Assembly (NCBI GenBank): GCA_902493585.1 | Contig: CABUPZ010000024.1 | Span: 1-39,559 of the forward strand | Direction: 5' to 3' | Length of the DNA: 39,559 nt | Origin: an uncultured Fusicatenibacter sp. | GTDB taxonomy: Bacteria; Bacillota; Clostridia; Lachnospirales; Lachnospiraceae | Part shown: piece after piece, positions 15,774-23,670 of the stretch | Numbering within the stretch: position 1 is the stretch's first letter | Layout of the letters: every line of letters starts with the position of its first letter | Translations under genes and position numbers: made by a program | Notes under the pieces: generated by a model | Told to the model about the DNA's origin: nothing | Database searches by the model: none | The model's input: the letters and a program-made list of their open reading frames with translations, nothing else

Positions 15774-17120
15774 TTAAACGTTACCACTCCATATTTCTTT
15801 CCTCCATCGAATCACGATCAGCGGAATCTGAAGCGCCAGCATCGCCACCCATCCGAAGAAATTCGCCCACGCCAGCCGATCGAACCCGCCATGCAGGACA
15901 TGGATCATCAGCCAAGCCGAAAAGAAGCGCGCCGACATATTCAAAATGGTGCTGATCAGCGTAACTTTCAGATCTCCGAGTCCGCGGAAAAATCCCTGAA
16001 TCGTATTGGTCGCCGCCGGCATGAGATACATCAATGCGATCAGCCGAAGGTAAGAAACGCCAAGCTCGATCACCTGCTCCGACCCGTCGCTGACAAACAT
16101 CTGCATGATCGGGCGAGCCCCGAAAAATACCAGCACCGCCACCACGGACGTATAGATCAGCTGAATAAGAACCGATAAGAGAAATCCCCGCTTCATCCTC
16201 CGGATATTTCCCGCACCTCTGTTCTGTGCCATGAAAGTCGTCGTCGCATGGGCGATATTCTGCTGGGGTGTCATGGCAAAATCATCCACCCGGTTGATCG
16301 CGGTGAACGCAGCGATAAACGCGACGCCCTGCACGTTCACCACCGTCTGCACACAGATTTTCCCAAGCTGGACGCACATCTGCTGGAGAGCGCTTGTGAT
16401 TCCATAATCGAATGTCTTCCATAAAATAGAACCGTCAAATACCTTCCACTTCTTTCCCAGGCAGAGCAGCGGAACCTTTTTCCTGATGTAGATCAGACAG
16501 AAAAGGCAGCACAGCATCTCGCTGAGCACGGTCGCAGCAGCGCTTCCCAAAACACCCCATCCAAGAATCACCACAAAAAACAGATCACCAATCACATTCA
16601 GAACCGCACTGATTATCAGAAAATAGAGAGGCACCTTGCTGTCCCCCAGCGCCCGCAGCGTATTGGAAAAGAAATTGTAAATAAAGGTAAAGATCAATCC
16701 CAGAAAAATAATTCTCAGATATCCCTTGGCGTCGCCGATAATATTCTCCGGAACCTGAAGCAGTTCCAGCAGCGGATGGGCAAACAAGATCAAAAGAACT
16801 GAAATCACCGCCGAAAATCCCAGACCTCCCAGCATCGACGTACTGATCTGCCGTTCCAGAAGATCGTAATCCTTTGCCCCGTAATGCGTGCTCATCAGGA
16901 TTCCCGCGCCCATACACATTCCTGTGATAAACAGGATCACCATATTCATGATCGGTCCCGCGGTCCCAACCGCCGCAAGGGCATCGTCCCCGACGAATTT
17001 CCCCACGATCACAGAATCCGCCGCATTGTAAGTAAGCTGGAACAAATTCCCCAGCACCAGCGGGATCGTAAACCTTGTAATCTGCGGAATAATCGATCCC
17101 TTTGTCATGTCCGTAGCCAT
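15774..17120 (-). CDS. MATE family efflux transporter (first copy)
   Basis: 448 residues and about 12 membrane spans in two six-helix repeats, each starting with a MATE-type motif: FTIPLVLGNLFQLTYNAADSVIVGKFVGDDALAAVGT at the start, and a related FDYGITSALQQMCVQLGKI in the middle. It belongs to the DinF/NorM-like MATE group, which exports cationic drugs or metabolites by sodium or proton antiport. The start ATG has GGGAGGAG upstream. The stop codon TAA at 15774-15776 uses two bases of the IS3 terminal repeat, so the last few residues (SGNV) and the stop have been set or changed by that insertion. The core fold seems complete. A promoter and operator-like palindromes lie upstream. Confidence 0.92.
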   Translation of the reverse strand: MATDMTKGSIIPQITRFTIPLVLGNLFQLTYNAADSVIVGKFVGDDALAAVGTAGPIMNMVILFITGMCMGAGILMSTHYGAKDYDLLERQISTSMLGGLGFSAVISVLLILFAHPLLELLQVPENIIGDAKGYLRIIFLGLIFTFIYNFFSNTLRALGDSKVPLYFLIISAVLNVIGDLFFVVILGWGVLGSAAATVLSEMLCCLFCLIYIRKKVPLLCLGKKWKVFDGSILWKTFDYGITSALQQMCVQLGKICVQTVVNVQGVAFIAAFTAINRVDDFAMTPQQNIAHATTTFMAQNRGAGNIRRMKRGFLLSVLIQLIYTSVVAVLVFFGARPIMQMFVSDGSEQVIELGVSYLRLIALMYLMPAATNTIQGFFRGLGDLKVTLISTILNMSARFFSAWLMIHVLHGGFDRLAWANFFGWVAMLALQIPLIVIRWRKEIWSGNV

Positions 17121-17192
17121 CTTCTTCTCCTCCCGTGTCTATTCCATGCTGGCAGCACCCTCACTGAACCAGCAGGGCATTTCAAGTATATG

Positions 17193-17220
17193 TACCGGTA
17201 ACCACAGACGTTCACTGAAC
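17193..17220 (-). promoter_or_regulatory. Operator-like palindromes in the MATE leader
   Basis: Between the -10 and the MATE start codon lie the palindromes TACCGGTA (17193-17200) and GTTCACTGAAC (17210-17220). Related half-sites occur again close by: CACTGAACC at 17162-17170 and CAGTAACC at 17227-17234. Sites of this kind downstream of a promoter suit a TetR- or MarR-type repressor that controls the exporter. No regulator gene is adjacent. Confidence 0.4.
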
Positions 17221-17236
17221 CATTACCAGTAACCTT

Positions 17237-17265
17237 ATTATATCCCTCTCCCTCTTGTCTGTAAA
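17237..17265 (-). promoter_or_regulatory. Promoter of the first MATE gene
   Basis: Minus strand -35 TTTACA (17265-17260), a 17-base spacer, and a perfect -10 TATAAT (17242-17237). It stands about 117 bases before the start codon, leaving a leader that carries the palindromes. Confidence 0.7.
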
Positions 17266-17267
17266 TC

Positions 17268-17285
17268 AATTCTCAAACACGCTCT
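17268..17285 (-). repeat. Dispersed motif copy 1 (AGAGCGTGTTTGAGAATT)
   Basis: Copy of an intergenic 17-18 bp motif whose consensus is AGAGYGTGTTTGAAAATT. This copy lies directly upstream of the -35 of the MATE promoter. Confidence 0.5.
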
Positions 17286-17391
17286 AAGCATTTCCCTGTT
17301 TCCAACATACTATATAGCAGAGTGTCTCCGAAAGTTTCTTTCCACATTCTGCCATATTCTGCTCTGCGGGATACGGCGTCTTTCAAAAGCG

Positions 17392-17408
17392 CTTTTCAGA
17401 CACTCTCT
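17392..17408 (-). repeat. Dispersed motif copy 2 (diverged)
   Basis: AGAGAGTGTCTGAAAAG on the minus strand, two or three changes from the consensus. It overlaps an AAAAGCGCTTTT palindrome (17386-17397). It lies upstream of the von Willebrand A gene. Apart from these motifs nothing coding is seen between 17121 and 17476. Confidence 0.35.
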
Positions 17409-17476
17409 AAAAACCAGCAGCATCCGTTTGAAATACCCAAAACAGGATGCCGCCGGACAGAAAAGGAGGATTTTTT

Positions 17477-18859
17477 ATGGGACTTACCAATTCCAACAAA
17501 CAGATAAATCTCGACCGCATTGACTGCGACGGCACACTGAAAGTCAGCATTTCCCTTGCGGCAGCTCCGGATATCGCTTCCAATCCGACGGACATTGTCC
17601 TGGTTCTGGACCGCTCCGGCAGCATGGCGGGGACACCTCTCGCCAGTCTTAAAGCGGGCGCCAAAACATTTATCGACATCATCGATGAAGCCACGGACAG
17701 CGGACAGGACGGGCAGATTGGTTCCGGCAGCAGGATCGGCATCGTCAGCTTCTCCGGCACTGCCGCGACAGACACACAGCTGATCACTTCCGTGGACACA
17801 CTGAAATCCGCTGTGGATCAGCTCACCGCCGGAGGCTCCACCAATCATGCCGATGCATTTACCCAGGCGATTCAGGTTTTTGACCCCGCTTCCACAAACG
17901 GAAAAGTGATCGTCATGTTCACCGACGGAAAAACCACCGCAGGGGCTCCGCCTTCACCGGTTGCGGCAGAAGCAAGAGCTTTGGGAATCGTTATTTACTG
18001 CATCGGACTGACCGGCGCCGACGGCATTGATATCTCCGTTCTCAACGACTGGGCTACCGATCCGGATACTTCCCATGTGGCTGTCACTCCCGACGACGCA
18101 GATCTGGAACAGCTGTTTGCGGATCTGGCGAAAAACATTTCAAAACCGGGAGCTACAAACATTGTCATCGACGAGATTATCCATCCGGATTTTGCCATCA
18201 CAAATCTCGTGCCTCCAAGCAAAGGAACTGCAATGATGGTAAACGCCAACACGCTCCAGTGGAAGATTCCGGAGTTGGGAGTATCCGGCAATGAGGGCGC
18301 GCTTCTGGAATTTTATATCCGCCATATCGGCACAGCCTCCGGCACCAAGGAGATCAATGAATCCATTTCCTACAAAGACACAGAAAACAATGCCGCCACC
18401 TTCCCCTCTCCGGCAGTCACCGTAGACTGCGGCATCGTCATCCAGCCGGAAAACTGCCCATACGCAAAAGAGTTCAAGGTGGACGGATGTAAGGATTCCA
18501 TTGTTGTGGATATGGGCGATGTATATCTGGAATCCCAGGGACGCATCGTTCAGATCACCGTAACCTTAAAAAATGTCTGCCCCGACAAACGTGTGGCTCT
18601 GGCGGTAATTCTGACAGAGGTGGACTGCAAAGGAAAAGAATACCAGAGGGGCATGAAGACCTTCACCATCCCCGCTCACCACAGCCCGGGATGCCGCGAT
18701 ATTCTGGTGAAATGTATCAAATTTGTCCTCCCGGAAGATCTCAATGTATCCGGAGGCTGCCCGCGGGGCCTGTGCAGCACGAGAAATCTCAAGGTGCGTT
18801 TTATCGCCCACAATATCGATACCGACTTCCGGTGCTGCGAATCGGTCATAACCTTCTGA
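17477..18859 (+). CDS. Leaderless von Willebrand A domain protein with Cys-rich C-terminus
   Basis: 460 residues from the ATG at 17477, which has AAAGGAGG seven bases upstream. The VWA domain (about 36-225) has a complete metal-ion adhesion site: DRSGS (Asp45, Ser47, Ser49), Thr122 in GGSTNHADA and Asp150 in MFTDGKT. A beta-rich DUF11-like segment follows (about 230-325, IDEIIHPDFAIT, LQWKIPELG, ISYKDTENN). The last 130 residues form a Cys-rich domain (Cys in VDCG, ENCPYA, DGCKD, NVCPD, GCRD, VKCIK, GGCPRGLC, RCCES). There is no signal peptide, membrane segment or sorting motif, though the domain types are normally extracellular. A spore-surface or other leaderless surface role is possible. 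It stands alone on the plus strand; function unknown. Confidence 0.85.
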   Translation: MGLTNSNKQINLDRIDCDGTLKVSISLAAAPDIASNPTDIVLVLDRSGSMAGTPLASLKAGAKTFIDIIDEATDSGQDGQIGSGSRIGIVSFSGTAATDTQLITSVDTLKSAVDQLTAGGSTNHADAFTQAIQVFDPASTNGKVIVMFTDGKTTAGAPPSPVAAEARALGIVIYCIGLTGADGIDISVLNDWATDPDTSHVAVTPDDADLEQLFADLAKNISKPGATNIVIDEIIHPDFAITNLVPPSKGTAMMVNANTLQWKIPELGVSGNEGALLEFYIRHIGTASGTKEINESISYKDTENNAATFPSPAVTVDCGIVIQPENCPYAKEFKVDGCKDSIVVDMGDVYLESQGRIVQITVTLKNVCPDKRVALAVILTEVDCKGKEYQRGMKTFTIPAHHSPGCRDILVKCIKFVLPEDLNVSGGCPRGLCSTRNLKVRFIAHNIDTDFRCCESVITF

Positions 18860-18872
18860 CCTGAGCAAAAAT

Positions 18873-18912
18873 ACAGCCGTAACAGTCCAACTGTTTGAAC
18901 TGTTACGGCTGT
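18873..18912 (-). terminator. Terminator of the oxidoreductase gene (14-bp stem)
   Basis: ACAGCCGTAACAGT (18873-18886) pairs perfectly with ACTGTTACGGCTGT (18899-18912). On the minus strand the stem is followed by ATTTTTGC, so it ends the oxidoreductase transcript. On the plus strand, after the VWA gene, no T-run follows, although the stem may still work in both directions. Confidence 0.75.
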
Positions 18913-18940
18913 TACGATTCCCTCAATTTTCTGATGCAAT

Positions 18941-20017
18941 TTAATGAAGTTTCACCGCCTGCATTTCCGCTTTCACACAAAGCTCCGCTGCCTTAAATGC
19001 ATGTTCCTGCGTCATCGCGTTTTCTGTGCGGTTGATACAGTCGAGAATCAACTGTCCGAAAAACGGATAGCCCACTTGCCCTGTCACCTCGTAATGAAAC
19101 TCCCCGTCACCGTTCACCAGAAATACATGATTGCCTTCCTCCGTCTCTGTTCCGACATTGATATATTTGCGGAGTTCCATATATCCATCCGTTCCGAGGA
19201 TAAACGTACGCCCGTCACCCCAGGTACGCAGTCCGTCCGGTGTAAGCCAGTCCACACGGAAATATTGTGTAGCCCCGTTGTCGCCCACCAACATTGCATC
19301 TCCGAAATCCTCCAGCTCCGGGTGCTTCGGATTGTTATAATTTCCCACCTGGCTGCGCACCACTTCCGCGTCTTTTGCCCCCGTATAAAACAGAAACTGT
19401 TCGATCTGATGACTGCCGATATCGCAGAGAATTCCGCCATACTTTTCTTTCTCAAAAAACCATTCCGGACGGGAGTCCTCGTTCAGTCGATGCGGTCCCA
19501 TGCCCAGCACCTGGATCACTTTTCCAATGGCTCCCTGTTCAATCAGCTGTCCGGCATACACCGCCGCCTCCGAATGAATCCGTTCACTGTAATACACCAT
19601 ATATTTCCTTCCGGTTTTCTCCGCCATCTCTTTTGCCGCTTCCAGCTGTTCCAGCGTAGTCAGCGGAGCCTTATCCGTAAAGTAATCCTTTCCCGCCGCC
19701 ATAACCCGGAGTCCAAGCGCACAACGTTCGCTGGTCACAGCTGCTCCCGCTACCAGCTTTACCTCTGGATCCTTCAGAATTTCCTCCTCCGAAACCGCCG
19801 GCTTCGCCTGCGGAAATGCCTCGCAGAATTTCCGTACCTTTTCCGGATCCGGATCATACACCCACTTCAGAGTCGCTCCGGCCTCTGTCAGTCCGTTGCA
19901 CATACCGTAAATATGTCCGTGATCCAATGCCACAGCGGCAAACACAAATTCTCCAGCCTTCACCACCGGATCCGGCTTTCCTTTCGGTGTATAGTTCATT
20001 CCATCTTTTCTGTCCAT
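18941..20017 (-). CDS. Gfo/Idh/MocA family oxidoreductase
   Basis: 358 residues. The N-terminal Rossmann half has AVALDHGHIYGMCNGLTEAGATLKWVYDPDPEKV. It continues with TDKAPLTTLEQLEAAKEMAEKTGR, the counterpart of the family EKP motif (Asp-Lys-Ala-Pro here). The C-terminal half carries GGILCDIGSHQIEQFLFYTG, where the His of DIGSHQIE is the usual catalytic or substrate residue. Such enzymes oxidise or reduce sugars and inositols with NAD(P). There is no signal peptide. The start has GGGGGAAG upstream. It follows the second MATE gene by 40 bases, so the two are probably co-transcribed. Substrate unknown; the ALDHGH wording in place of a standard GxGxxG is typical of one subgroup of the family. 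Confidence 0.88.
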   Translation of the reverse strand: MDRKDGMNYTPKGKPDPVVKAGEFVFAAVALDHGHIYGMCNGLTEAGATLKWVYDPDPEKVRKFCEAFPQAKPAVSEEEILKDPEVKLVAGAAVTSERCALGLRVMAAGKDYFTDKAPLTTLEQLEAAKEMAEKTGRKYMVYYSERIHSEAAVYAGQLIEQGAIGKVIQVLGMGPHRLNEDSRPEWFFEKEKYGGILCDIGSHQIEQFLFYTGAKDAEVVRSQVGNYNNPKHPELEDFGDAMLVGDNGATQYFRVDWLTPDGLRTWGDGRTFILGTDGYMELRKYINVGTETEEGNHVFLVNGDGEFHYEVTGQVGYPFFGQLILDCINRTENAMTQEHAFKAAELCVKAEMQAVKLH

Positions 20018-20057
20018 GATACTTCCCCCATGTGTTCCTTCCCGTATCTTCTTTCCG

Positions 20058-21431
20058 TCACACTTTAATCTCCATCAGACGCCCGTCCCCTCTCAGATAC
20101 TTCCGGTAAATACCGAAAAATACCACGGTGGAGAGTACCGCCGCCGTCCCGTCCGCGATCGGCTCCGCATAGAACGCAGAACTTACCGCGAAAAGAGCCG
20201 GAAGTACACAGGTAGATGCCAGATACAAACCTTTCCGGAATAATGACAGAGTCAGGGAAATTCCGGTCATTCCAAGGGCAGTCAGGCTGTCCACAAAGAC
20301 ATACTGAAAGCTCAGCGGTATGATCATCATCGTAAATACCCGGATGCCCCATACTGCCAGTTCCCTGTATTCCGCGTCACTGGTAAAGATCCGGACAAAG
20401 ATCTCCGGCATAATTCTTGACAGAAGGAACATCAGCGTGGTAAAGCAGATACACAGCATAAGAACCCAGAACACGGTCTTCCGGATCCTTGCCGGCTGAT
20501 TCGCCCCGTAATTATAGCTGATCAGAGGCTGAGAGCCTCCGGTGATTCCCAGCATCGGCGAAGTGATCAGCAGCATATAGCTCTGTACAATGGTTGCAGC
20601 GGTGATCAGCGTATCCCCGTACTCTTTTCCCCCGTAGTGCTGCAGAACCGCATTCATCACGATGATAATGACACTGTCTGTGGCGAGGATCAGAAACGGA
20701 GAAAATCCGATGGTCAGGATCCGTTTTGCAGTCGCCGGTTCCGGCCGCACGATTGTCAGAGGAATCCGCATTTTCTTTCTCCTCAGGGTGCAGAGTACGA
20801 ATATGCAGGAGCTCATCTGCGCAATCACCGTCGCCACCGCTGCGCCAGCAATATTCATATGAAAACCAAAAATAAACACCGGATCCAGCACAATGTTGAC
20901 CACAGCGCCGATCATTGTCGTCATCATTCCAAGCCCGGGAAATCCCTGCGCCGTGATAAAATAGTTCATTCCCATGGACAGCAGCGCAAAAAAAGTTCCC
21001 AGCGTATAGATGGTCAGGTAGGCGTTCGCATAAGGAAACGTCACCTCACTGGCGCCAAACCAGTTCAGCAGTTGATTCTTGGTCAGCAGAAACAAAACCG
21101 TCAGCACTGCCGACAGGATCAGCAGCATGGAAAAACTGTTTGCCTGGATACGCTGCGCGCTCTTTTCGTCCCCTGCTCCCAGGCGCACAGAAAAAAGCAC
21201 CGATCCGCCGATTCCGACCAGCGTTCCAAACGACGACAGCAGCGTGATGATCGGTGCGCACACTCCCGCCCCCGCCAGAGAATCCGCTCCGATCACCGGA
21301 ATATTTCCCACATAAATCCGGTCTACGATACTGTACAATACGTTGACAAGCTGCGCCAGCATAAACGGAACCGACGTCTTCAGCACGAGCAGCGGGATTG
21401 AGTCCCGTCCATAATCATTGGTTTTCTTCAT
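20058..21431 (-). CDS. MATE family efflux transporter (second copy)
   Basis: 457 residues with about 12 membrane spans. The first repeat begins VPFMLAQLVNVLYSIVDRIYVGNIPVIGADSLAGAGVCAP, and the second includes a matching ILTIGFSPFLILATDSVIIIVMNAVLQHYGG. PLISYNYGANQP is a marker of the MepA-like MATE branch. Such proteins expel cationic compounds by ion antiport. It is diverged from the MATE protein 3 kb away and belongs to a different branch. The 5' leader contains a run of nine G (21441-21449, minus strand) directly before the start region, with AAGG next to the ATG. The gene is followed closely by the oxidoreductase gene; a joint role is possible but not shown. Confidence 0.92.
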   Translation of the reverse strand: MKKTNDYGRDSIPLLVLKTSVPFMLAQLVNVLYSIVDRIYVGNIPVIGADSLAGAGVCAPIITLLSSFGTLVGIGGSVLFSVRLGAGDEKSAQRIQANSFSMLLILSAVLTVLFLLTKNQLLNWFGASEVTFPYANAYLTIYTLGTFFALLSMGMNYFITAQGFPGLGMMTTMIGAVVNIVLDPVFIFGFHMNIAGAAVATVIAQMSSCIFVLCTLRRKKMRIPLTIVRPEPATAKRILTIGFSPFLILATDSVIIIVMNAVLQHYGGKEYGDTLITAATIVQSYMLLITSPMLGITGGSQPLISYNYGANQPARIRKTVFWVLMLCICFTTLMFLLSRIMPEIFVRIFTSDAEYRELAVWGIRVFTMMIIPLSFQYVFVDSLTALGMTGISLTLSLFRKGLYLASTCVLPALFAVSSAFYAEPIADGTAAVLSTVVFFGIYRKYLRGDGRLMEIKV

Positions 21432-21471
21432 CCTTGGTATCCCCCCCCCGATTCTTTTTTACCGCAGACCA

Positions 21472-21777
21472 TTATAGCAGAATCACTGCCCGCACACAAT
21501 CTTCCTGTTCAAGGAGCTCTTCCACTTCCTTCTCATTGAAAGAAAAATGCATCGGCTGACCATATAGTTGTTCCACAGCATCCAACTGTTCATCAAAATC
21601 CCGGGACAATGTTTTTGCCTGAACCTGAGGGATCAAATCGAGAACCGGTTCCTCCTCCGCATAATCCTGAACCGTATCCGAAAGCAGCGCCGCACTATGA
21701 TCAAAAATCGGGCAGTAATGATATTTCCCATCCGGATCCAGAAGAACGGCAATATTGTGTGTATGCCGGATTTCAGC
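21472..21777 (-). pseudogene. HipA-like kinase, C-terminal fragment
   Basis: An open stretch without a start reads RHTHNIAVLLDPDGKYHYCP, then IFDHSAALLSDT, DLIPQVQAKTLSRDFDEQLD, LYGQPMHFSFNEKEVEELL and a stop at 21472. It matches the end of clostridial HipA-like kinases, where DRHTHNIAVLxDxxGxYHYCPIFDNGAALLSDT is the usual wording. The fragment begins right at the catalytic loop and lacks the Asp before RH, so it is inactive. It occupies most of the 416-bp gap between the amidohydrolase stop and the MATE start. No insertion-sequence remains are visible next to it. Confidence 0.6.
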
Positions 21778-21847
21778 TGATTGCCCTTGGACGATTGTAT
21801 TTCCTGTCCCCTGATATTTTTTTCCGATAATTCAACCATAAAAACAC

Positions 21848-23500
21848 CTAAAATTTAGGATTTTTCATTTTTCCCCGCTGATAAACGCACTGCCCTCCTA
21901 CATAGGTCTCCTCCACCGGCACCCGGTGCAGTTCCGCCGCCGGAACCTGAAACGGATTCTCCCCGAGCACAACGAAATCCGCCAGCATTCCCGGCCGGAT
22001 CCTGCCTTTCTGCGCTTCCTCAAAAGACGCATAAGCTCCTTCTGACGTATAGGAATCCAGCGCCTCCTGTACATCCATCGCCTCCCGGGGAAGATACGGG
22101 CCTCCGGTTCCGTCCAGTGTCCTGCGGTTAACGGCACACTGGATGCCGGCCATCACATCCGGCTGTTCCACCGGACAGTCACTGCCGTTGGACACATGCA
22201 CGCCTTTTTCCTTCAGCGTATGGAACGCATAACTGGAGGACGCCAGTTCCCTGCCCACCCGTGCTTCCACGATCCGCAGATCATAATCCAGAAAAATTGT
22301 CTGCGCATAAACATGAAGCCCAAGCTTCGCGATCCGTTCCAGCTGTTCCGGACGGGTTATCTGGCAGTGAACGATCCCATGACGATGATCCTGTCTGGGA
22401 TTTTCCCGCAGTGCTTTCTCATACGCATCCAGAATCCAGTCCAGAACCCCGTCACCGATGGCGTGAATGGCAGTCTGCATCCCATTCCGGTGCGCCAGTG
22501 CCGTCAATTCCTCCAATTGATTCCGTGTCATCAGCGGAAGTCCCTGCACAGACGGCTCATCCTCATAAGGACGGCTCAGATACGCGGTGCGCGATCCCAG
22601 AGATCCATCTCCCACAATCTTCAACGGTCCGATCCGGAAGAAAGCGCTTCCGGTTCCCGTATTCCATCCGGCATCCAGAAACCGCCGCAGTTCCTGCAGA
22701 TCTGTAAACTGAGCCTGTTCATTGACCCGCACCGTCAGTTCCCCCTTCTTTTCCAGCTCCTGATACGCCCGGATCACTTGTTCATAAGGAACCGGCAGCG
22801 TCATAAGATCATCGGTCTGGCAGGAAGTCACGCCGTATGCGTTGAGTTTCTTTACCGCGCGCCGCATCATCTCCCCCATCTGATCCAGAGACGGCGCAGG
22901 GATCCGGCGGAACACATATTCCACCGCATTCTCGCGGAAAATCCCGTTGAGCTCTCCGTCCGGATCTTTCTCAAAAAATCCGCCCTCCGGCTGCTGCGTT
23001 TCTTTTGTAATGCCCATCAGTTCCAGCGCTCTGGAATTGACCACGCAGCAATGCCCACAGGCACGGATGATGCAGATCGGACGCACCCGGGAAACCTGAT
23101 CCAGATCCCAGCGGGTCGGAAACCTGCGTCCGTCCGTAAAGTAATCCTGATTCCATCCGCGCCCCATCAGCCAACGCTCCTCCGCGCCCGGCTCTCCGTT
23201 CTGTCCTTCCCGGCCGAAAGTCCGGAGATATTCCAGCATCTCCCGCAGGGACGACGTATGTTCCGAGAGTCCCGCCATACTCAGCGTATAGCCATAGTTC
23301 AGCAGATGCATGTGAGAATCATTGAACCCCACACAGACAAACTTTCCACCGAGGTCCACTTTTTTCGTATCGTTATCCACAAATCTCTCCAGATCCTCCC
23401 GATTTCCCACAGCGAGAAAACGGTCCCCTTCCACAACAAAGGCAGATGCCAGCGGAAGCCGTCCTGTATAAACCTGTCCATGGTAATAAAGTGTTTTCAT
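21848..23500 (-). CDS. YtcJ-like metal-dependent amidohydrolase
   Basis: 550 residues of the amidohydrolase superfamily (YtcJ/LAF3 group). The metal-binding HxH is in VGFNDSHMHLLNYGY. Further family marks are WLMGRGWNQD, IRACGHCCVVNSRAL, EGGFFEKDPDGELNGIFRENA, LKIVGDGSLGSRTAYLSRPY, MQTAIHAIGDGVLDW, HCQITRPEQLERI, and VSNGSDCPVE with the final metal Asp. The C-terminal beta-domain part GRIRPGMLADFVVLGENPF is standard. I choose the ATG at 23500, where the domain begins (MKTLYYHGQVYTG); longer in-frame starts run into the upstream terminator. No signal peptide. It probably hydrolyses an N-acyl or cyclic amide, but the substrate is unknown. It follows the HAD gene after a terminator. Confidence 0.9.
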   Translation of the reverse strand: MKTLYYHGQVYTGRLPLASAFVVEGDRFLAVGNREDLERFVDNDTKKVDLGGKFVCVGFNDSHMHLLNYGYTLSMAGLSEHTSSLREMLEYLRTFGREGQNGEPGAEERWLMGRGWNQDYFTDGRRFPTRWDLDQVSRVRPICIIRACGHCCVVNSRALELMGITKETQQPEGGFFEKDPDGELNGIFRENAVEYVFRRIPAPSLDQMGEMMRRAVKKLNAYGVTSCQTDDLMTLPVPYEQVIRAYQELEKKGELTVRVNEQAQFTDLQELRRFLDAGWNTGTGSAFFRIGPLKIVGDGSLGSRTAYLSRPYEDEPSVQGLPLMTRNQLEELTALAHRNGMQTAIHAIGDGVLDWILDAYEKALRENPRQDHRHGIVHCQITRPEQLERIAKLGLHVYAQTIFLDYDLRIVEARVGRELASSSYAFHTLKEKGVHVSNGSDCPVEQPDVMAGIQCAVNRRTLDGTGGPYLPREAMDVQEALDSYTSEGAYASFEEAQKGRIRPGMLADFVVLGENPFQVPAAELHRVPVEETYVGGQCVYQRGKMKNPKF

Positions 23501-23528
23501 CTTTGTCACGCTCCGTATCTCCGAATAT

Positions 23529-23545
23529 TTTTTCAAACACACTCT
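23529..23545 (-). repeat. Dispersed motif copy 3
   Basis: AGAGTGTGTTTGAAAAA on the minus strand, 28 bases before the amidohydrolase start codon. It lies between the upstream terminator and the ribosome site. Confidence 0.5.
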
Positions 23546-23579
23546 GCAACGTTCCCGGAAAATGCTGAACGCTGCAGGT

Positions 23580-23619
23580 ACAAAAAACCGGGGAGACCCG
23601 TTCACCGAGCTCCCCGGTT
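23580..23619 (-). terminator. Terminator after the HAD gene
   Basis: Arms AACCGGGGAG (23586-23595) and CTCCCCGGTT (23610-23619) are perfectly complementary with a 14-base loop. On the minus strand the stem runs straight into six T. It lies between the HAD stop and the amidohydrolase start, so it either ends the HAD transcript or attenuates read-through into the amidohydrolase. Confidence 0.8.
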
Positions 23620-23670
23620 CTTACTGTTCTTTTCTTATCCCGCAACAGTTTCCCCAGCTGAACTGCTACC

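Larger units (their letters stand above)
14655..15775 (-). mobile_element. Degenerate IS3 family element (IS150 group)
   Basis: The element is bounded by imperfect inverted repeats AAGTGTAGTCGTA (14655-14667) and TACGACTCTACTT (15763-15775, the complement of AAGTAGAGTCGTA). It contains the two-frame orfA/orfB arrangement with an A6G slippery site. At 1121 bp it is shorter than typical members (about 1.4 kb) because orfB carries an internal deletion. No short target duplication is seen at the ends, so the flanks have probably been rearranged after insertion. One end lies inside the stop codon of the MATE gene. Confidence 0.8.

Noticed and set aside
18944..20068. 374-codon plus-strand open frame across the oxidoreductase
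   Set aside because: No motif or ribosome site is seen, and the minus strand encodes a clear Gfo/Idh/MocA protein.
21848..23605. Longer amidohydrolase start at 23605
   Set aside because: The extra 35 residues overlap the terminator and dispersed motif and do not match the family; the ATG at 23500 begins at the conserved domain.
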